64,000 nt of DNA from an uncultured Pelagibacteraceae bacterium (GTDB lineage Bacteria; Pseudomonadota; Alphaproteobacteria; Pelagibacterales; Pelagibacteraceae). This document shows positions 54,913 to 64,000 of the stretch, in pieces. Location of the stretch: the NCBI GenBank assembly GCA_902574035.1, contig CACGMC010000002.1, positions 186,001 through 250,000 of the forward strand. Reading direction: 5' to 3'. The number at the start of each line of letters is the position of its first letter. The first letter of the stretch is position 1. Position numbers and translations under genes: made by a program. The notes beneath the pieces were generated by a model that was not told the DNA's origin, did no database searches, and saw nothing but the letters and a program-made list of their open reading frames with translations.

Positions 54913-55470
54913 TTACCTCGTAATATCACCCTCTCTTCTAATTTTTTTTTGAAGTTGTAGAATTCCATACAACAGAGCTTCAGCAGAGGGTGGGCAACCT
55001 GGAACATAAATATCAACTGGTACAATTTTATCACAGCCTCTGACTACAGAATATGAATAATGATAATATCCTCCCCCATTAGCGCAACTACCCATTGATA
55101 TTACATATCTTGGTTCTGGCATCTGATCATAAACTTTTCTTAAAGCTGGAGCCATCTTGTTGGTAAGTGTTCCAGCGACTATCATTACATCTGATTGTCT
55201 CGGTGAAGCTCTAGGCGCTGCACCAAACCTTTCAAGATCGTATCTAGGCATAGACGTATGCATCATTTCCACAGCACAACAAGCAAGACCAAAAGTCATC
55301 CAGTGTAAAGATCCTGTTCTTGCCCAATTAATAAGATTATTTGTTGAAGTAGTAATAAATCCTTTTTCTGCGAAGTCTTTAGCTATTTGCTTAAACTCAT
55401 CAGGTACTTTTTTAAGTTTTTCATCTGAGTCTATTATTCTCATTCCCACTCCAATGCTCCCTTTTTCCAT
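54913..55470 (-). CDS. nuoB: NADH-quinone oxidoreductase subunit B
   Basis: [57 protein letters not shown]. Confidence 0.97.
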   Translation of the reverse strand: MEKGSIGVGMRIIDSDEKLKKVPDEFKQIAKDFAEKGFITTSTNNLINWARTGSLHWMTFGLACCAVEMMHTSMPRYDLERFGAAPRASPRQSDVMIVAGTLTNKMAPALRKVYDQMPEPRYVISMGSCANGGGYYHYSYSVVRGCDKIVPVDIYVPGCPPSAEALLYGILQLQKKIRREGDITR

Positions 55471-55817
55471 TCATAGATAAATCCAATAGTTAGCACAGCT
55501 AAGAATACCATCATGGACCAAAACCCAAATATTCCAATTTTTCCTAAAGAGATAGCCCATGGAAATAAGAAAGCTATTTCTAAATCAAATATAATGAAAA
55601 GTATCGCTACTAAATAAAATCTTACATCAAATTCCATTCTAGAATCATCAAACGCATCAAATCCACATTCATAAGCTGAGAGTTTTTCGGGATCTGGATT
55701 GTTGGGTGATGATATAAAATTGATTAGTATAAAGCCTGCACTTAAAAGTAAGGCTATAAATAAAAATATTATTATTGATAAATAGTCTGTTAAAAAATTA
55801 TAAATCATACAAATCAA
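55440..55817 (-). CDS. nuoA: NADH-quinone oxidoreductase subunit A
   Basis: [42 protein letters not shown]. Confidence 0.96.
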   Translation of the reverse strand: MICMIYNFLTDYLSIIIFLFIALLLSAGFILINFISSPNNPDPEKLSAYECGFDAFDDSRMEFDVRFYLVAILFIIFDLEIAFLFPWAISLGKIGIFGFWSMMVFLAVLTIGFIYEWKKGALEWE

Positions 55818-55918
55818 TATCTACCTCAATACACATAGCTTGAGGATTTTTATATTAATCTTAATAAGGATTTATATGATATCTCATAATGAGTCTAGGA
55901 CAGTTATGTAGCAATTAG

Positions 55919-55935
55919 TTGATAATGATTCTCAA
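55919..55935. promoter_or_regulatory. Candidate Fur/RirA-family operator: ttgataatgattctcaa
   Basis: Imperfect palindrome TTGAtAAT-G-ATTcTCAA; one mismatch to the 7-1-7 Fur motif TGATAATnATTATCA; also TGA-N9-TCA. Confidence 0.5.
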
Positions 55936-56009
55936 ATCACTTAATAAGGTTCTATAAATGAGCATGAAATTTCAGTTTTTCTCAATCAATTTCTAACTTA
56001 AAAATAGGA

Positions 56010-56813
56010 ATGTTTTTTTTAAAAGAATATAAGGCAAAAAAAGTAAAAGCACCGGACAATTTCTCTAATAGAGAGAGAATCATGGCCAGTAAAAATAAAA
56101 ATTTAATATTTTTATTAAATAAAAGATTTTCATGGATGAGGAAATACATCAAAGGTAAAAAAACTATAATCGAATTAGGATCTGGTAATGGATGTATAAA
56201 AAAAATAATAGATGGGAAAAAAATTATTTTAACAGATATCACTAAATATCCCTGGATAGATAAAAAAGTTGATATGATGAAAATAAATTTAGGGAAAAAG
56301 TATTTAAAAAAAGTTGATGTTTTTATAATAAATCATTCGCTTCACCATTGTGCAAATCCAGCTCTGACTCTAGAAAAGATGTCGATATATCTGAAAAAAA
56401 ATGGTTATGTCTTAATTAATGAACCTGAAACATCCTTTTTTTTAAAATTAATTCAGGTATTACTGGATGATGAAAGTTGGTCTTTAAAAGCAAAAGTTTT
56501 TAGTCGTAAAAATATTTTTAATCCAAAGAGCCCTTGGGTGTCCAATACTGCCGTAGCCCAACTTTTATTTAAGGATAATAAAAAATTTCAAAAATATTTT
56601 CCACAATACAAGATTGAAAAAAATAAGTTGTCAGAATTTACCATTTTTTTGAATTCAGGTGGGGTAAACTCAAGTTTTTTACATGTTAAACTTAACTGTT
56701 TCTTTTTAAAAATACTAAATATTTTTGATAGTATTTTAATCTTTTTTTTGCCCAGTATTTTTGCTCTAAATAGGACTATAGTTTTAAAAAAGATAAATGA
56801 AAATAAAAAATAA
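56010..56813 (+). CDS. Class I SAM-dependent methyltransferase
   Basis: IIELGSGNGCIKKII motif I; FIINHSLHHCANPALTLEKMSIYLKKNGYVLINEP. Confidence 0.8.
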   Translation: MFFLKEYKAKKVKAPDNFSNRERIMASKNKNLIFLLNKRFSWMRKYIKGKKTIIELGSGNGCIKKIIDGKKIILTDITKYPWIDKKVDMMKINLGKKYLKKVDVFIINHSLHHCANPALTLEKMSIYLKKNGYVLINEPETSFFLKLIQVLLDDESWSLKAKVFSRKNIFNPKSPWVSNTAVAQLLFKDNKKFQKYFPQYKIEKNKLSEFTIFLNSGGVNSSFLHVKLNCFFLKILNIFDSILIFFLPSIFALNRTIVLKKINENKK

Positions 56814-58350
56814 AAGTTTATTAACTAAATCCTCGCTAATTTTTTTAATTTTTTTTTCCATAATATTTAATCAACATCATGGATATATAGGAATATTACC
56901 TATAGATAGTTTTTTAATTTTTAATTCGGGTTACGATTTAATGAATGGATATTATCCATTTAAAGATTATTGGACTATTAAAGAGCCATTTATTGATTTA
57001 ATACAAGCGATTTTTTTTAAAGTATTTGGTGTTTCATGGTTTTCTTACATTTTTCATGCGTCAATTTTTAATTGTATTATTACAGTTTGCACTTTTTATT
57101 TATTAAAAAAATTTAATTTAGAGAATAAATTTTGTTTTTTTTATTCTATTTGTGTTGCAATATTATTTTACCCTACAGCTGGAACACCATTTAGTGATCA
57201 TCATACTCTAATATTTTGTTTGTTATCTCTTTATTGTTTTATCTTGGCGATTATTAAAAAAAATAATACTTACTGGTTTCTGACTCCAATTATTCTTGGA
57301 TTTTCTTTTTTATCAAAACAGGCGCCAACAATTTACGTTATTTTTGTAATAACAATTTTATCAATCATATTTTTTATAAAATCAAAGAGTATATTTAGTT
57401 TTATATCTGCATTCATTGGTGCGATGGTATTTTTGATTTTGTTTTTCATTTTGATTTATTTAGGCAATATTAATTTTAATGATTTTATAATTCAATATTT
57501 TTCATATCCACAATCACTTGGAGGAAGTAGATTTGAATGGTTATCGCCATTTGAATTTCAAAGAATTATTTGGCGTTATAAATTACAATATTTATCTATA
57601 GCAGTATTATTTTATTTAGTAATAAAATTTTCATTCTCAAGAAATAAAAAAGATTTTTCAGATTATTTAATTTTATTAAGTATAATTTCCTTTTGCTTAC
57701 TAACTATAATGCACCAATTGATGACGATAAATGCAATTTTTATTTATTGTTTAATACCAATTTTTTGTGGTCTCTCTCACGTATATTCCAAAAGGTATTT
57801 AAGCAGTGAAAAGATGATAAATCGTTTTTTAATAACTTTAACGCTCTGTTCAACCGTATACTATTATTTTAATTATATAAAAAATCGTACTTTCATGGAC
57901 TTAAGAGGAGTAAACTTAACAAAGTCGATAGACGGAAATAAAATACATCCTAAATTATCAAACATTCAATGGATAACTATGTTTTATCCTGATAACCCAG
58001 AGGAAGAAATTTCAAATATTGTATTAGCAATTAAAACATTAGAAAAAGATAAAAGTAAAAAAATGCTTATAACAGATTATCAATTTATCTCTGTTTTTTT
58101 AAAAGAGTATGACTATTCTCCTACAAGATTTTGGTATGATTTTCATGGTTATCCATCAGAAAATAATAAGTATTTTAATTACTGGAAGCAGTTTGTTCTG
58201 AAAAAGATAAGAAATAATAACATCAAAAGTATTTATGTGTTGAAACCTTTGCACGGTGAAACCAAACCATTAGAAAATATCTTAAAAGGCTGTTATCAGA
58301 GAAAAAATTTTTCTGATGTATTTTACAAATTAATTTTAAAAAATTGCTAA
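56797..58350 (+). CDS. Multi-TM membrane protein, glycosyltransferase-39-like
   Basis: Many hydrophobic segments; N-terminal loop YDLMNGYYPFKDYWTIKEPFIDLIQAIFFKVFG resembles GT39/PMT-like luminal loop. Confidence 0.6.
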   Translation: MKIKNKSLLTKSSLIFLIFFSIIFNQHHGYIGILPIDSFLIFNSGYDLMNGYYPFKDYWTIKEPFIDLIQAIFFKVFGVSWFSYIFHASIFNCIITVCTFYLLKKFNLENKFCFFYSICVAILFYPTAGTPFSDHHTLIFCLLSLYCFILAIIKKNNTYWFLTPIILGFSFLSKQAPTIYVIFVITILSIIFFIKSKSIFSFISAFIGAMVFLILFFILIYLGNINFNDFIIQYFSYPQSLGGSRFEWLSPFEFQRIIWRYKLQYLSIAVLFYLVIKFSFSRNKKDFSDYLILLSIISFCLLTIMHQLMTINAIFIYCLIPIFCGLSHVYSKRYLSSEKMINRFLITLTLCSTVYYYFNYIKNRTFMDLRGVNLTKSIDGNKIHPKLSNIQWITMFYPDNPEEEISNIVLAIKTLEKDKSKKMLITDYQFISVFLKEYDYSPTRFWYDFHGYPSENNKYFNYWKQFVLKKIRNNNIKSIYVLKPLHGETKPLENILKGCYQRKNFSDVFYKLILKNC

Positions 58351-58369
58351 TTTTAAACTTTAATGTTAA

Positions 58370-58447
58370 TGGCGGGAGTGACGGGACTCGAACCCGCGGC
58401 CTCCTGCGTGACAGGCAGGCGCTCTAACCAAACTGAGCTACACCCCC
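58370..58447 (-). tRNA. tRNA-Asp (GTC), CCA encoded
   Basis: GGGGGTGTAGCTCAG...CCTGCCTGTCACGCAGG...GGTTCGAGTCCCGTCACTCCCGCCA cloverleaf. Confidence 0.96.
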
Positions 58448-58449
58448 AA

Positions 58450-58525
58450 TGGTGGGTGGTAAAGGACTCGAACCTATGACCCTCTCGGTGTAAACGAGAT
58501 GCTCTACCAACTGAGCTAACCACCC
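58450..58525 (-). tRNA. tRNA-Val (TAC), CCA encoded
   Basis: GGGTGGTTAGCTCAGTTGGTAGAGC...CTCGTTTACACCGAG...GGTTCGAGTCCTTTACCACCCACCA cloverleaf. Confidence 0.96.
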
Positions 58526-58611
58526 TAAAATTTGTTCGACATATACAATATAATTCCCGTAAAGTAAAAATGTATTTATAGAGCTATAAATAAGCTGTAT
58601 TATTAATAATT

Positions 58612-59172
58612 ATGATTCTTGAATGTAAATCTTGCCAAAAAAAATTTGTTGTTCCGGATAACGCTATTCCGGCTACTGGCAGATTAGTCCAATGCAGTTC
58701 ATGTGGAAACAAATGGACACAATTTCCAGTTTCAAAAAAGGTAACTAAAAAATCAAAAACTCCTCATTCTAAAAATGAAAAAATAGAAAAACCAACTCTA
58801 GTTAAATCTAAATTTAAAGAGATAAAAACTTTCGATACAGTAATAAAGAAAAAGAAAAAAATAAAAAAAAGGTCAGGACCATCAATCTACTCTAAAGAAT
58901 ATCTAGAAAAAAAACATGGTATTAGAATTGATGAAAATTTTAAGAATAATTTAAAAGATAAATCAAATAAAAAAGTTTCTCAGTCATATTTTGGCTTTTA
59001 CAGCTACACAATTATATTTCTATTTTTAGTTACGTCGATAATAGGAATTATAAATCTTACTAGGGAAATTATTATATTCTACTTTCCTTTTACGGAGATC
59101 TATATAAAATACTTGTTTGAAAATCTAAATTATTTTGGGATACTTTTAAGAGATACATTTAATTTATATTAA
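58612..59172 (+). CDS. MJ0042-type zinc-ribbon protein with C-terminal TM segment
   Basis: CKSCQKKFVVPDNAIPATGRLVQCSSCGNKWTQ; basic linker; hydrophobic SYTIIFLFLVTSIIGIINL. Confidence 0.8.
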   Translation: MILECKSCQKKFVVPDNAIPATGRLVQCSSCGNKWTQFPVSKKVTKKSKTPHSKNEKIEKPTLVKSKFKEIKTFDTVIKKKKKIKKRSGPSIYSKEYLEKKHGIRIDENFKNNLKDKSNKKVSQSYFGFYSYTIIFLFLVTSIIGIINLTREIIIFYFPFTEIYIKYLFENLNYFGILLRDTFNLY

Positions 59173-61715
59173 TTTTCCAGTTCTTTTATATTAATAAAAT
59201 TTTTAGATAAATTTGCATTATTCTTTTTAATATCTTTATAGAAATTCCAAGCTAATACGACCATAGTATTATTGTTGTTTTTTACTAATTTTTTACTTTT
59301 AATAGGTATTTTTACGCCAGGAATAAATTTGTTATGTTTTAAAGAATTATCCTCTACTATAAAATCTATTTGATCTGAAATACCATAAAAATTTAGTGCT
59401 GTTGTAGCTTTTGCTGGTGCGCCATAACCTATTATTTTTTTATGATCTTTCTTCAGTTTATTAAAATTTTTAATAATATTTTCTCTTATTTTATAAACTT
59501 TTTCCCCAAATTTTTTATATGTACTAAATTTTTTTATTCCAAATTTATTTTCATCATTAATTAATTTTTTAACACTCTTTTCAACTTTTTTGTTTTTATC
59601 TTTGGAAACGTATATTCTAATTGAACCTCCGTGAGTATCGATTCTTTCTGCTCGATAAATTTTAGTGTTTAGTCTATTAAAAAAATTATTTAATGATGTT
59701 AAAGACCAATAATTGTAATGTTCATGGTATATATTATCAAATGTAAGATCTTTTAAGGTATTGAGCAAATATTGAACTTCAATGATTATAGTACCTTTTT
59801 TATCTAGTAGTTTAAACATACAATCTGCCATCCCTTGAAGATTATCTGAATGTGCAAAAACATTAGAAGCTAATATCAAATTAGCTCCCTTTTTAATTTT
59901 TTTTAAATTTTTATTATTTAAAAAACCATTAAAAGTTTTGATTTTATTTTTGTTAGCACTCTTAGCTAAATTTTTCGCGGGTTCAACACCTAGTATATTT
60001 TTAAAATTTAAGTCTTTAAAGGGTTTGAGTGCTACGCCGTCATTGCTGCCAATATCGATTATATATGATTTTTTTGGTTTTAACTTAAAATCTTTTATAT
60101 ATTTTTGAGCCGCTCTTACAAAATGATCTCTAAAAACTTTTGAAGTAGAGGATGTATACAAATAATTTGAAAACATCTTTTTTGGATCTACAGAAACTGA
60201 TAATTGACAATTGTGACATTTTTCACAATAGTTCATTTCTAGTGGGTAAAGCTCACTCTTATCGTTTTTATTTTTGATTAAATTATTTGCAAGAGGCTGG
60301 TAACCTAAGGAGACTACTCTTTTTAATTTTGTACTTCCGCATGATCTACATTCAAATTTATAACAATTCATTAATAGATTTTTCTCATTCTCATCAACGA
60401 AAACATGTTTGATAGTATGTGTGATACCATAATTATCATGTTCTCTTTCGCCTCTAACTAAATTTAAAAAAGTTGTATCTTTAGTAAAAACCATTGTGTG
60501 GGCAACATTTGGTTTAATAATTGATAGTTCGCCCTCATTAACAACTTGAGTTACTTTAGGAGATCCAGGATTTATAATGTCCTGAAAAACTTCAATTATT
60601 TGTCCTTTTGTAAAAAGACACTTTTGTTCTTGTTGTGGATGATAATGATTAGCTCTAATAGTACCTTTTTTAGAGCTAATTAAACCTATTAAGTTTATAG
60701 GTTCTGTAAGCTCATGATTGCTTATTTTTCCTCTTTTATCTACAAATTCATTGTCACCACTTTTAACATATTCTAAATCTTTTTTTTTATTTTGATTTGA
60801 CCATTTTAAAATCATTTCTTTGATGCTTTCATCAAGACTATAAAGAAATTTAAAACCTTTTTTCTTAATTTTCTTGTTGGAAAGAGAAAACCCTAGATTT
60901 GGTATCTCATCATTGGTCTCTCTTAAGACAACTTTAGGATTATATTTTTTACATATTTCTGCTACTTCCTTAACTGTAACAGTATCTTTGGTTAAATTAA
61001 ATATTTCCTTATTAATATCTTTTTTTTCTTCCACAAATTTAAAACATCTAGCTACATCTATTAAAGGCACTAAACTCTTTATTTGTTTTCCTCCAGAAAA
61101 TAATTTTAAAACTCCATTCTGAGAAGCGATCTTTGAAAATAAATTTGGCATTATATCAATTCGCATTGTATCAGTAGAATATCCATACACAGAGCCTAGT
61201 CTTAATATTACATAATTTTTTCCAGACTCTTTTAGTTGCTTCTCGTTATAATCTTTTGATTTTGCATAAGATAAAACTGGAGAAGTAATTTCTTCTTCTA
61301 AAATATCTTTCTTAACTTCATTTATTCCTTCATAAACAACATGGGTTGACGGCATTACTATTTTGCAATCATCTGATATAACATTCAAAATATTTTGAGT
61401 TCCCTGTTCTGCATTAAGCTTTATCTCGTTGTTAATTTGATCATTACTCTCGCTTTTTACTCTTGGCACATTTGTGATACCTGCCAAATGATGAACAACG
61501 TCTGCATCTCCACAGTAATGTTTTATTAAATCTTTATCTAAAATATCACCTTGTACAAAGTTAATATTCCAGTTTCTTAGCTGATTAACCCTTTCAGAAA
61601 TAAATCTATTATCAATTACTGTGATTTCATCATTCCAACTATAACCTGAATAGATTTTGCATAACTCAGTGCCAATGTATCCTAAGCCACCAGTAATAAT
61701 AATTTTCTTTCCCAT
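59169..61715 (-). CDS. Three-domain fusion: NAD-dependent epimerase/dehydratase (SDR) + cupin + C-methyltransferase-like protein
   Basis: SDR GGLGYIGTELCKIY and SYAKSKDYNEK; cupin RANHYHPQQEQKCLFTKGQIIEVFQD...KPNVAHTMVF; methyltransferase zinc motif CRSCGS...CEKCHNC, IDIGSNDGVALKPF, EVQYLLNTLKDLTFDNIYHEHYNYWS, GYGAPAKATTALNF. Confidence 0.85.
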   Translation of the reverse strand: MGKKIIITGGLGYIGTELCKIYSGYSWNDEITVIDNRFISERVNQLRNWNINFVQGDILDKDLIKHYCGDADVVHHLAGITNVPRVKSESNDQINNEIKLNAEQGTQNILNVISDDCKIVMPSTHVVYEGINEVKKDILEEEITSPVLSYAKSKDYNEKQLKESGKNYVILRLGSVYGYSTDTMRIDIMPNLFSKIASQNGVLKLFSGGKQIKSLVPLIDVARCFKFVEEKKDINKEIFNLTKDTVTVKEVAEICKKYNPKVVLRETNDEIPNLGFSLSNKKIKKKGFKFLYSLDESIKEMILKWSNQNKKKDLEYVKSGDNEFVDKRGKISNHELTEPINLIGLISSKKGTIRANHYHPQQEQKCLFTKGQIIEVFQDIINPGSPKVTQVVNEGELSIIKPNVAHTMVFTKDTTFLNLVRGEREHDNYGITHTIKHVFVDENEKNLLMNCYKFECRSCGSTKLKRVVSLGYQPLANNLIKNKNDKSELYPLEMNYCEKCHNCQLSVSVDPKKMFSNYLYTSSTSKVFRDHFVRAAQKYIKDFKLKPKKSYIIDIGSNDGVALKPFKDLNFKNILGVEPAKNLAKSANKNKIKTFNGFLNNKNLKKIKKGANLILASNVFAHSDNLQGMADCMFKLLDKKGTIIIEVQYLLNTLKDLTFDNIYHEHYNYWSLTSLNNFFNRLNTKIYRAERIDTHGGSIRIYVSKDKNKKVEKSVKKLINDENKFGIKKFSTYKKFGEKVYKIRENIIKNFNKLKKDHKKIIGYGAPAKATTALNFYGISDQIDFIVEDNSLKHNKFIPGVKIPIKSKKLVKNNNNTMVVLAWNFYKDIKKNNANLSKNFINIKELEN

Positions 61716-61773
61716 GGAAAATAAATTTACTCTAAATATTATTTAGAAACAATAATGTTTATATCTTAATTGC

Positions 61774-63999
61774 TTAATTAATAGGAGCTTTTGACTCTTC
61801 CTTAGTTTTATTTTTTGATAATTGTTCAACTTCTACCCATTCTACTCTTTTAAGGTTTTTTGTTAAAGCAATCTTTAAAACATCATCAACATTTTTTACA
61901 GGTATAATTTCCATATGTTTTTTAATTGAATCTGGAACTTCAGCAAGATCTTTTTTATTTTCTATCGGTATTAAAACTTTTTTGATCCCAGCCCTGTGAG
62001 CTGCTAAAAGTTTTTCTTTCAATCCCCCGATTGGTAAAACTAAGCCTCTCAAGGTGACTTCTCCTGTCATTGCTACTTTTTTATCAACTGGTATCTCAGT
62101 AATAGCAGAGACAATTGAGGTTACCATTGCTATACCTGCAGAAGGTCCATCTTTAGGAGTGGCTCCTTCCGGGACATGAATATGAAAATCTTTTTTATCA
62201 AAAATTGGTGGTATTATTCCGAATTCTAAACTTTTTGATCTTATATAAGATTTTGCAGCTTTTACTGATTCTTGCATAACTTCACCTAGTTTACCTGTAA
62301 TTTGCATTTTACCCTTACCAGGCATGACAGCAGACTCTATTTTCAAAATCTCACCTCCAACTTCAGTCCAAGCTAACCCTGTTACAACGCCAATTCTATT
62401 TTCTTCTTCTATTTCTCCGTACTTAAATTTTTGAACTCCTAAAAAATTGCTTAATTCTTTTTCGCTCAGTGATGTATTTACTTTTTCTTTTGCATCAATT
62501 TTTTTTACTAGTTTTCTTGCGATTTTAGCAATTTCCCTCTCTAAATTTCTTACTCCAGACTCTCTAGTATAGTTTCTTATTATTTTTCTATTGACGTCTT
62601 CACTTAACTTCCATTCTTCATTTTTTAATCCGTTGTTTTTACTTTGTTTTGGAATCAAATACTTTTGAGAAATATTCACTTTCTCATCCTCTGTGTAACC
62701 TGATATTCTTATCACTTCCATTCTATCTAGAAGTGGAGGTAGAATATTTAAAGTATTAGCCGTTGTTACGAACATTACATCAGATAAATCGTAATCAACC
62801 TCTAAATAATGATCGTTAAATTCTTTATTTTGTTCAGGATCTAAAGCTTCAAGTAAAGCTGAAGATGGATCTCCTCTATAGTCGTTACCTACCTTGTCAA
62901 TTTCATCTAATAAGAATAATGGATTTTTTGATCCAGCCTTTTTCATCATTTGAATTATTTTTCCAGGTAATGATCCAATATAAGTTCTTCTATGACCCCT
63001 TATTTCAGCTTCATCTCTAATTCCTCCTAAAGAAATTCTTATAAACTTTCTATTTGTAGCTTTTGCTATAGATTTGCCTAAAGAAGTTTTACCTACACCT
63101 GGAGGACCAACTAGGCAAAGTATAGGTCCTTTCATTTTTTGAATTCTTTTTTGAACAGCTAAAAATTCTATTATTCTTTCTTTAACTTTGTCTAAGCCAT
63201 AGTGATCTTCGTCAAGAATTTTTTGTGCTGAGCTTAAATCTGTATTTATTTTTGTTTTTTCTGACCAAGGTAATTCTGTCATCCAATCAAGATAATTTCT
63301 TACCACCGTTGCCTCTGCTGACATGGGACTCATTGATTTCAATTTTTTTAATTCAGAAAAACATTTTTCTTGGGCAATTTTCGGCATTTTGGCTTTTGTT
63401 ATAGCTTTGGAGATGCTGGCAATTTCATCTTTTCCTTCATCAATCTCTCCAAGTTCTTTTTGAATAGCTTTTAATTGCTCATTCAGATAGTACTCTCTTT
63501 GCGTTTTTTCCATTTGAGTTTTAACTCTTCCCCTGATTTTCTTTTCAACAGATATCACGCTAGTTTCCTTATTGACAATCTCGTAAATTTTTTCCAATCT
63601 TTTTCTTAAGTCCCTAATTTCGAGAATTTCTTGTTTTTGAAAAATTTTTATGTTTAAGTTGGCTGCAATATTGTCTGCTATTATTTTTGCATCTTTTGAA
63701 TTTTTAATAATATTGAGATTTTCAGTAAAATCTTTTTTATTTAAAACAATTAATTTTTCAAACCTTTTAACAAGTCCTTGTGCATAAACATCTAAATCTT
63801 TTGAGACATTTGTATCTGCAGCTATTTCAACATTGCATTTTAAAAAAGTATTTTCATTTGTTATATTTGTTATTTTTACTCTCTTCTGTCCTTCAACAAG
63901 CACCTTCACAGTTCCGTCGGGTAATTTTAAAAGTTGAAGAACTTTGCTCAAACATCCAAAAGAAAATAAATCTTTTTCGGAAGGGTCATCGGTTTCTGA
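61774..63999 (-). CDS. lon: ATP-dependent protease Lon, N-terminus beyond window edge
   Basis: CLVGPPGVGKTSLGKSIA, LLDEIDKVGNDYRGDPSSALLEALDPEQN, HVPEGATPKDGPSAGIAM; frame continues open past the called Met at 63951 (SETDDPSEKDLFSFGCLSKVLQ). Confidence 0.96.
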   Translation of the reverse strand, partial: SETDDPSEKDLFSFGCLSKVLQLLKLPDGTVKVLVEGQKRVKITNITNENTFLKCNVEIAADTNVSKDLDVYAQGLVKRFEKLIVLNKKDFTENLNIIKNSKDAKIIADNIAANLNIKIFQKQEILEIRDLRKRLEKIYEIVNKETSVISVEKKIRGRVKTQMEKTQREYYLNEQLKAIQKELGEIDEGKDEIASISKAITKAKMPKIAQEKCFSELKKLKSMSPMSAEATVVRNYLDWMTELPWSEKTKINTDLSSAQKILDEDHYGLDKVKERIIEFLAVQKRIQKMKGPILCLVGPPGVGKTSLGKSIAKATNRKFIRISLGGIRDEAEIRGHRRTYIGSLPGKIIQMMKKAGSKNPLFLLDEIDKVGNDYRGDPSSALLEALDPEQNKEFNDHYLEVDYDLSDVMFVTTANTLNILPPLLDRMEVIRISGYTEDEKVNISQKYLIPKQSKNNGLKNEEWKLSEDVNRKIIRNYTRESGVRNLEREIAKIARKLVKKIDAKEKVNTSLSEKELSNFLGVQKFKYGEIEEENRIGVVTGLAWTEVGGEILKIESAVMPGKGKMQITGKLGEVMQESVKAAKSYIRSKSLEFGIIPPIFDKKDFHIHVPEGATPKDGPSAGIAMVTSIVSAITEIPVDKKVAMTGEVTLRGLVLPIGGLKEKLLAAHRAGIKKVLIPIENKKDLAEVPDSIKKHMEIIPVKNVDDVLKIALTKNLKRVEWVEVEQLSKNKTKEESKAPIN

Positions 64000-64000
64000 A

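Noticed and set aside
55982-56242. 86-aa minus-strand ORF upstream of nuoA
   Set aside because: Overlaps the start of the methyltransferase gene antisense and shows no recognisable family.
58370-58400. tRNA-Asp 3' end as an integration (att) site for the adjacent plus-strand genes
   Set aside because: I found no duplicate of the tRNA 3' sequence near 55818-56009 and no integrase; the insertion idea rests on synteny only.

Overview
AT-rich, gene-dense 64 kb window that looks like the genome of a streamlined alphaproteobacterium, most consistent with SAR11/Pelagibacterales (inferred from gene content and order, not searched). Most of it is the conserved alphaproteobacterial core supercluster: ispDF-pgpA-cinA-ratA-lipA-ftsB-eno-kdsA-pyrG-secG-tpiA / ppiD-like-trpEGDC-lexA-gltX / lpxB..lpxD-skp-bamA-dxr-cdsA-uppS-frr-tsf-rpsB-dnaE-lolDC-proS-DUF1467-rnj-coaX-birA-nuoN..A / tRNA-Asp, tRNA-Val / lon. 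The more unusual parts are: (i) a C5-cytosine methyltransferase + HNH endonuclease module with a convergent PD-(D/E)XK-like protein, inserted between gltX and lpxB; (ii) accessory genes around the tRNA-Asp/tRNA-Val pair between nuoA and lon, including an 848-aa SDR-cupin-methyltransferase fusion; (iii) a Fur/RirA-like palindrome upstream of the nuo operon; (iv) a structured leader at rpsB; (v) a LexA box (GAAC-N7-GAAC) upstream of lexA; (vi) several genes missing from their usual places (pdh/lpd, pyrH, rseP, moaC/moeA/comEC, hupB). I found no CRISPR array, transposase, integrase or rRNA. I did not identify a clearly new multi-gene system; the best candidates are the restriction-like module with its neighbour and the three-domain fusion.
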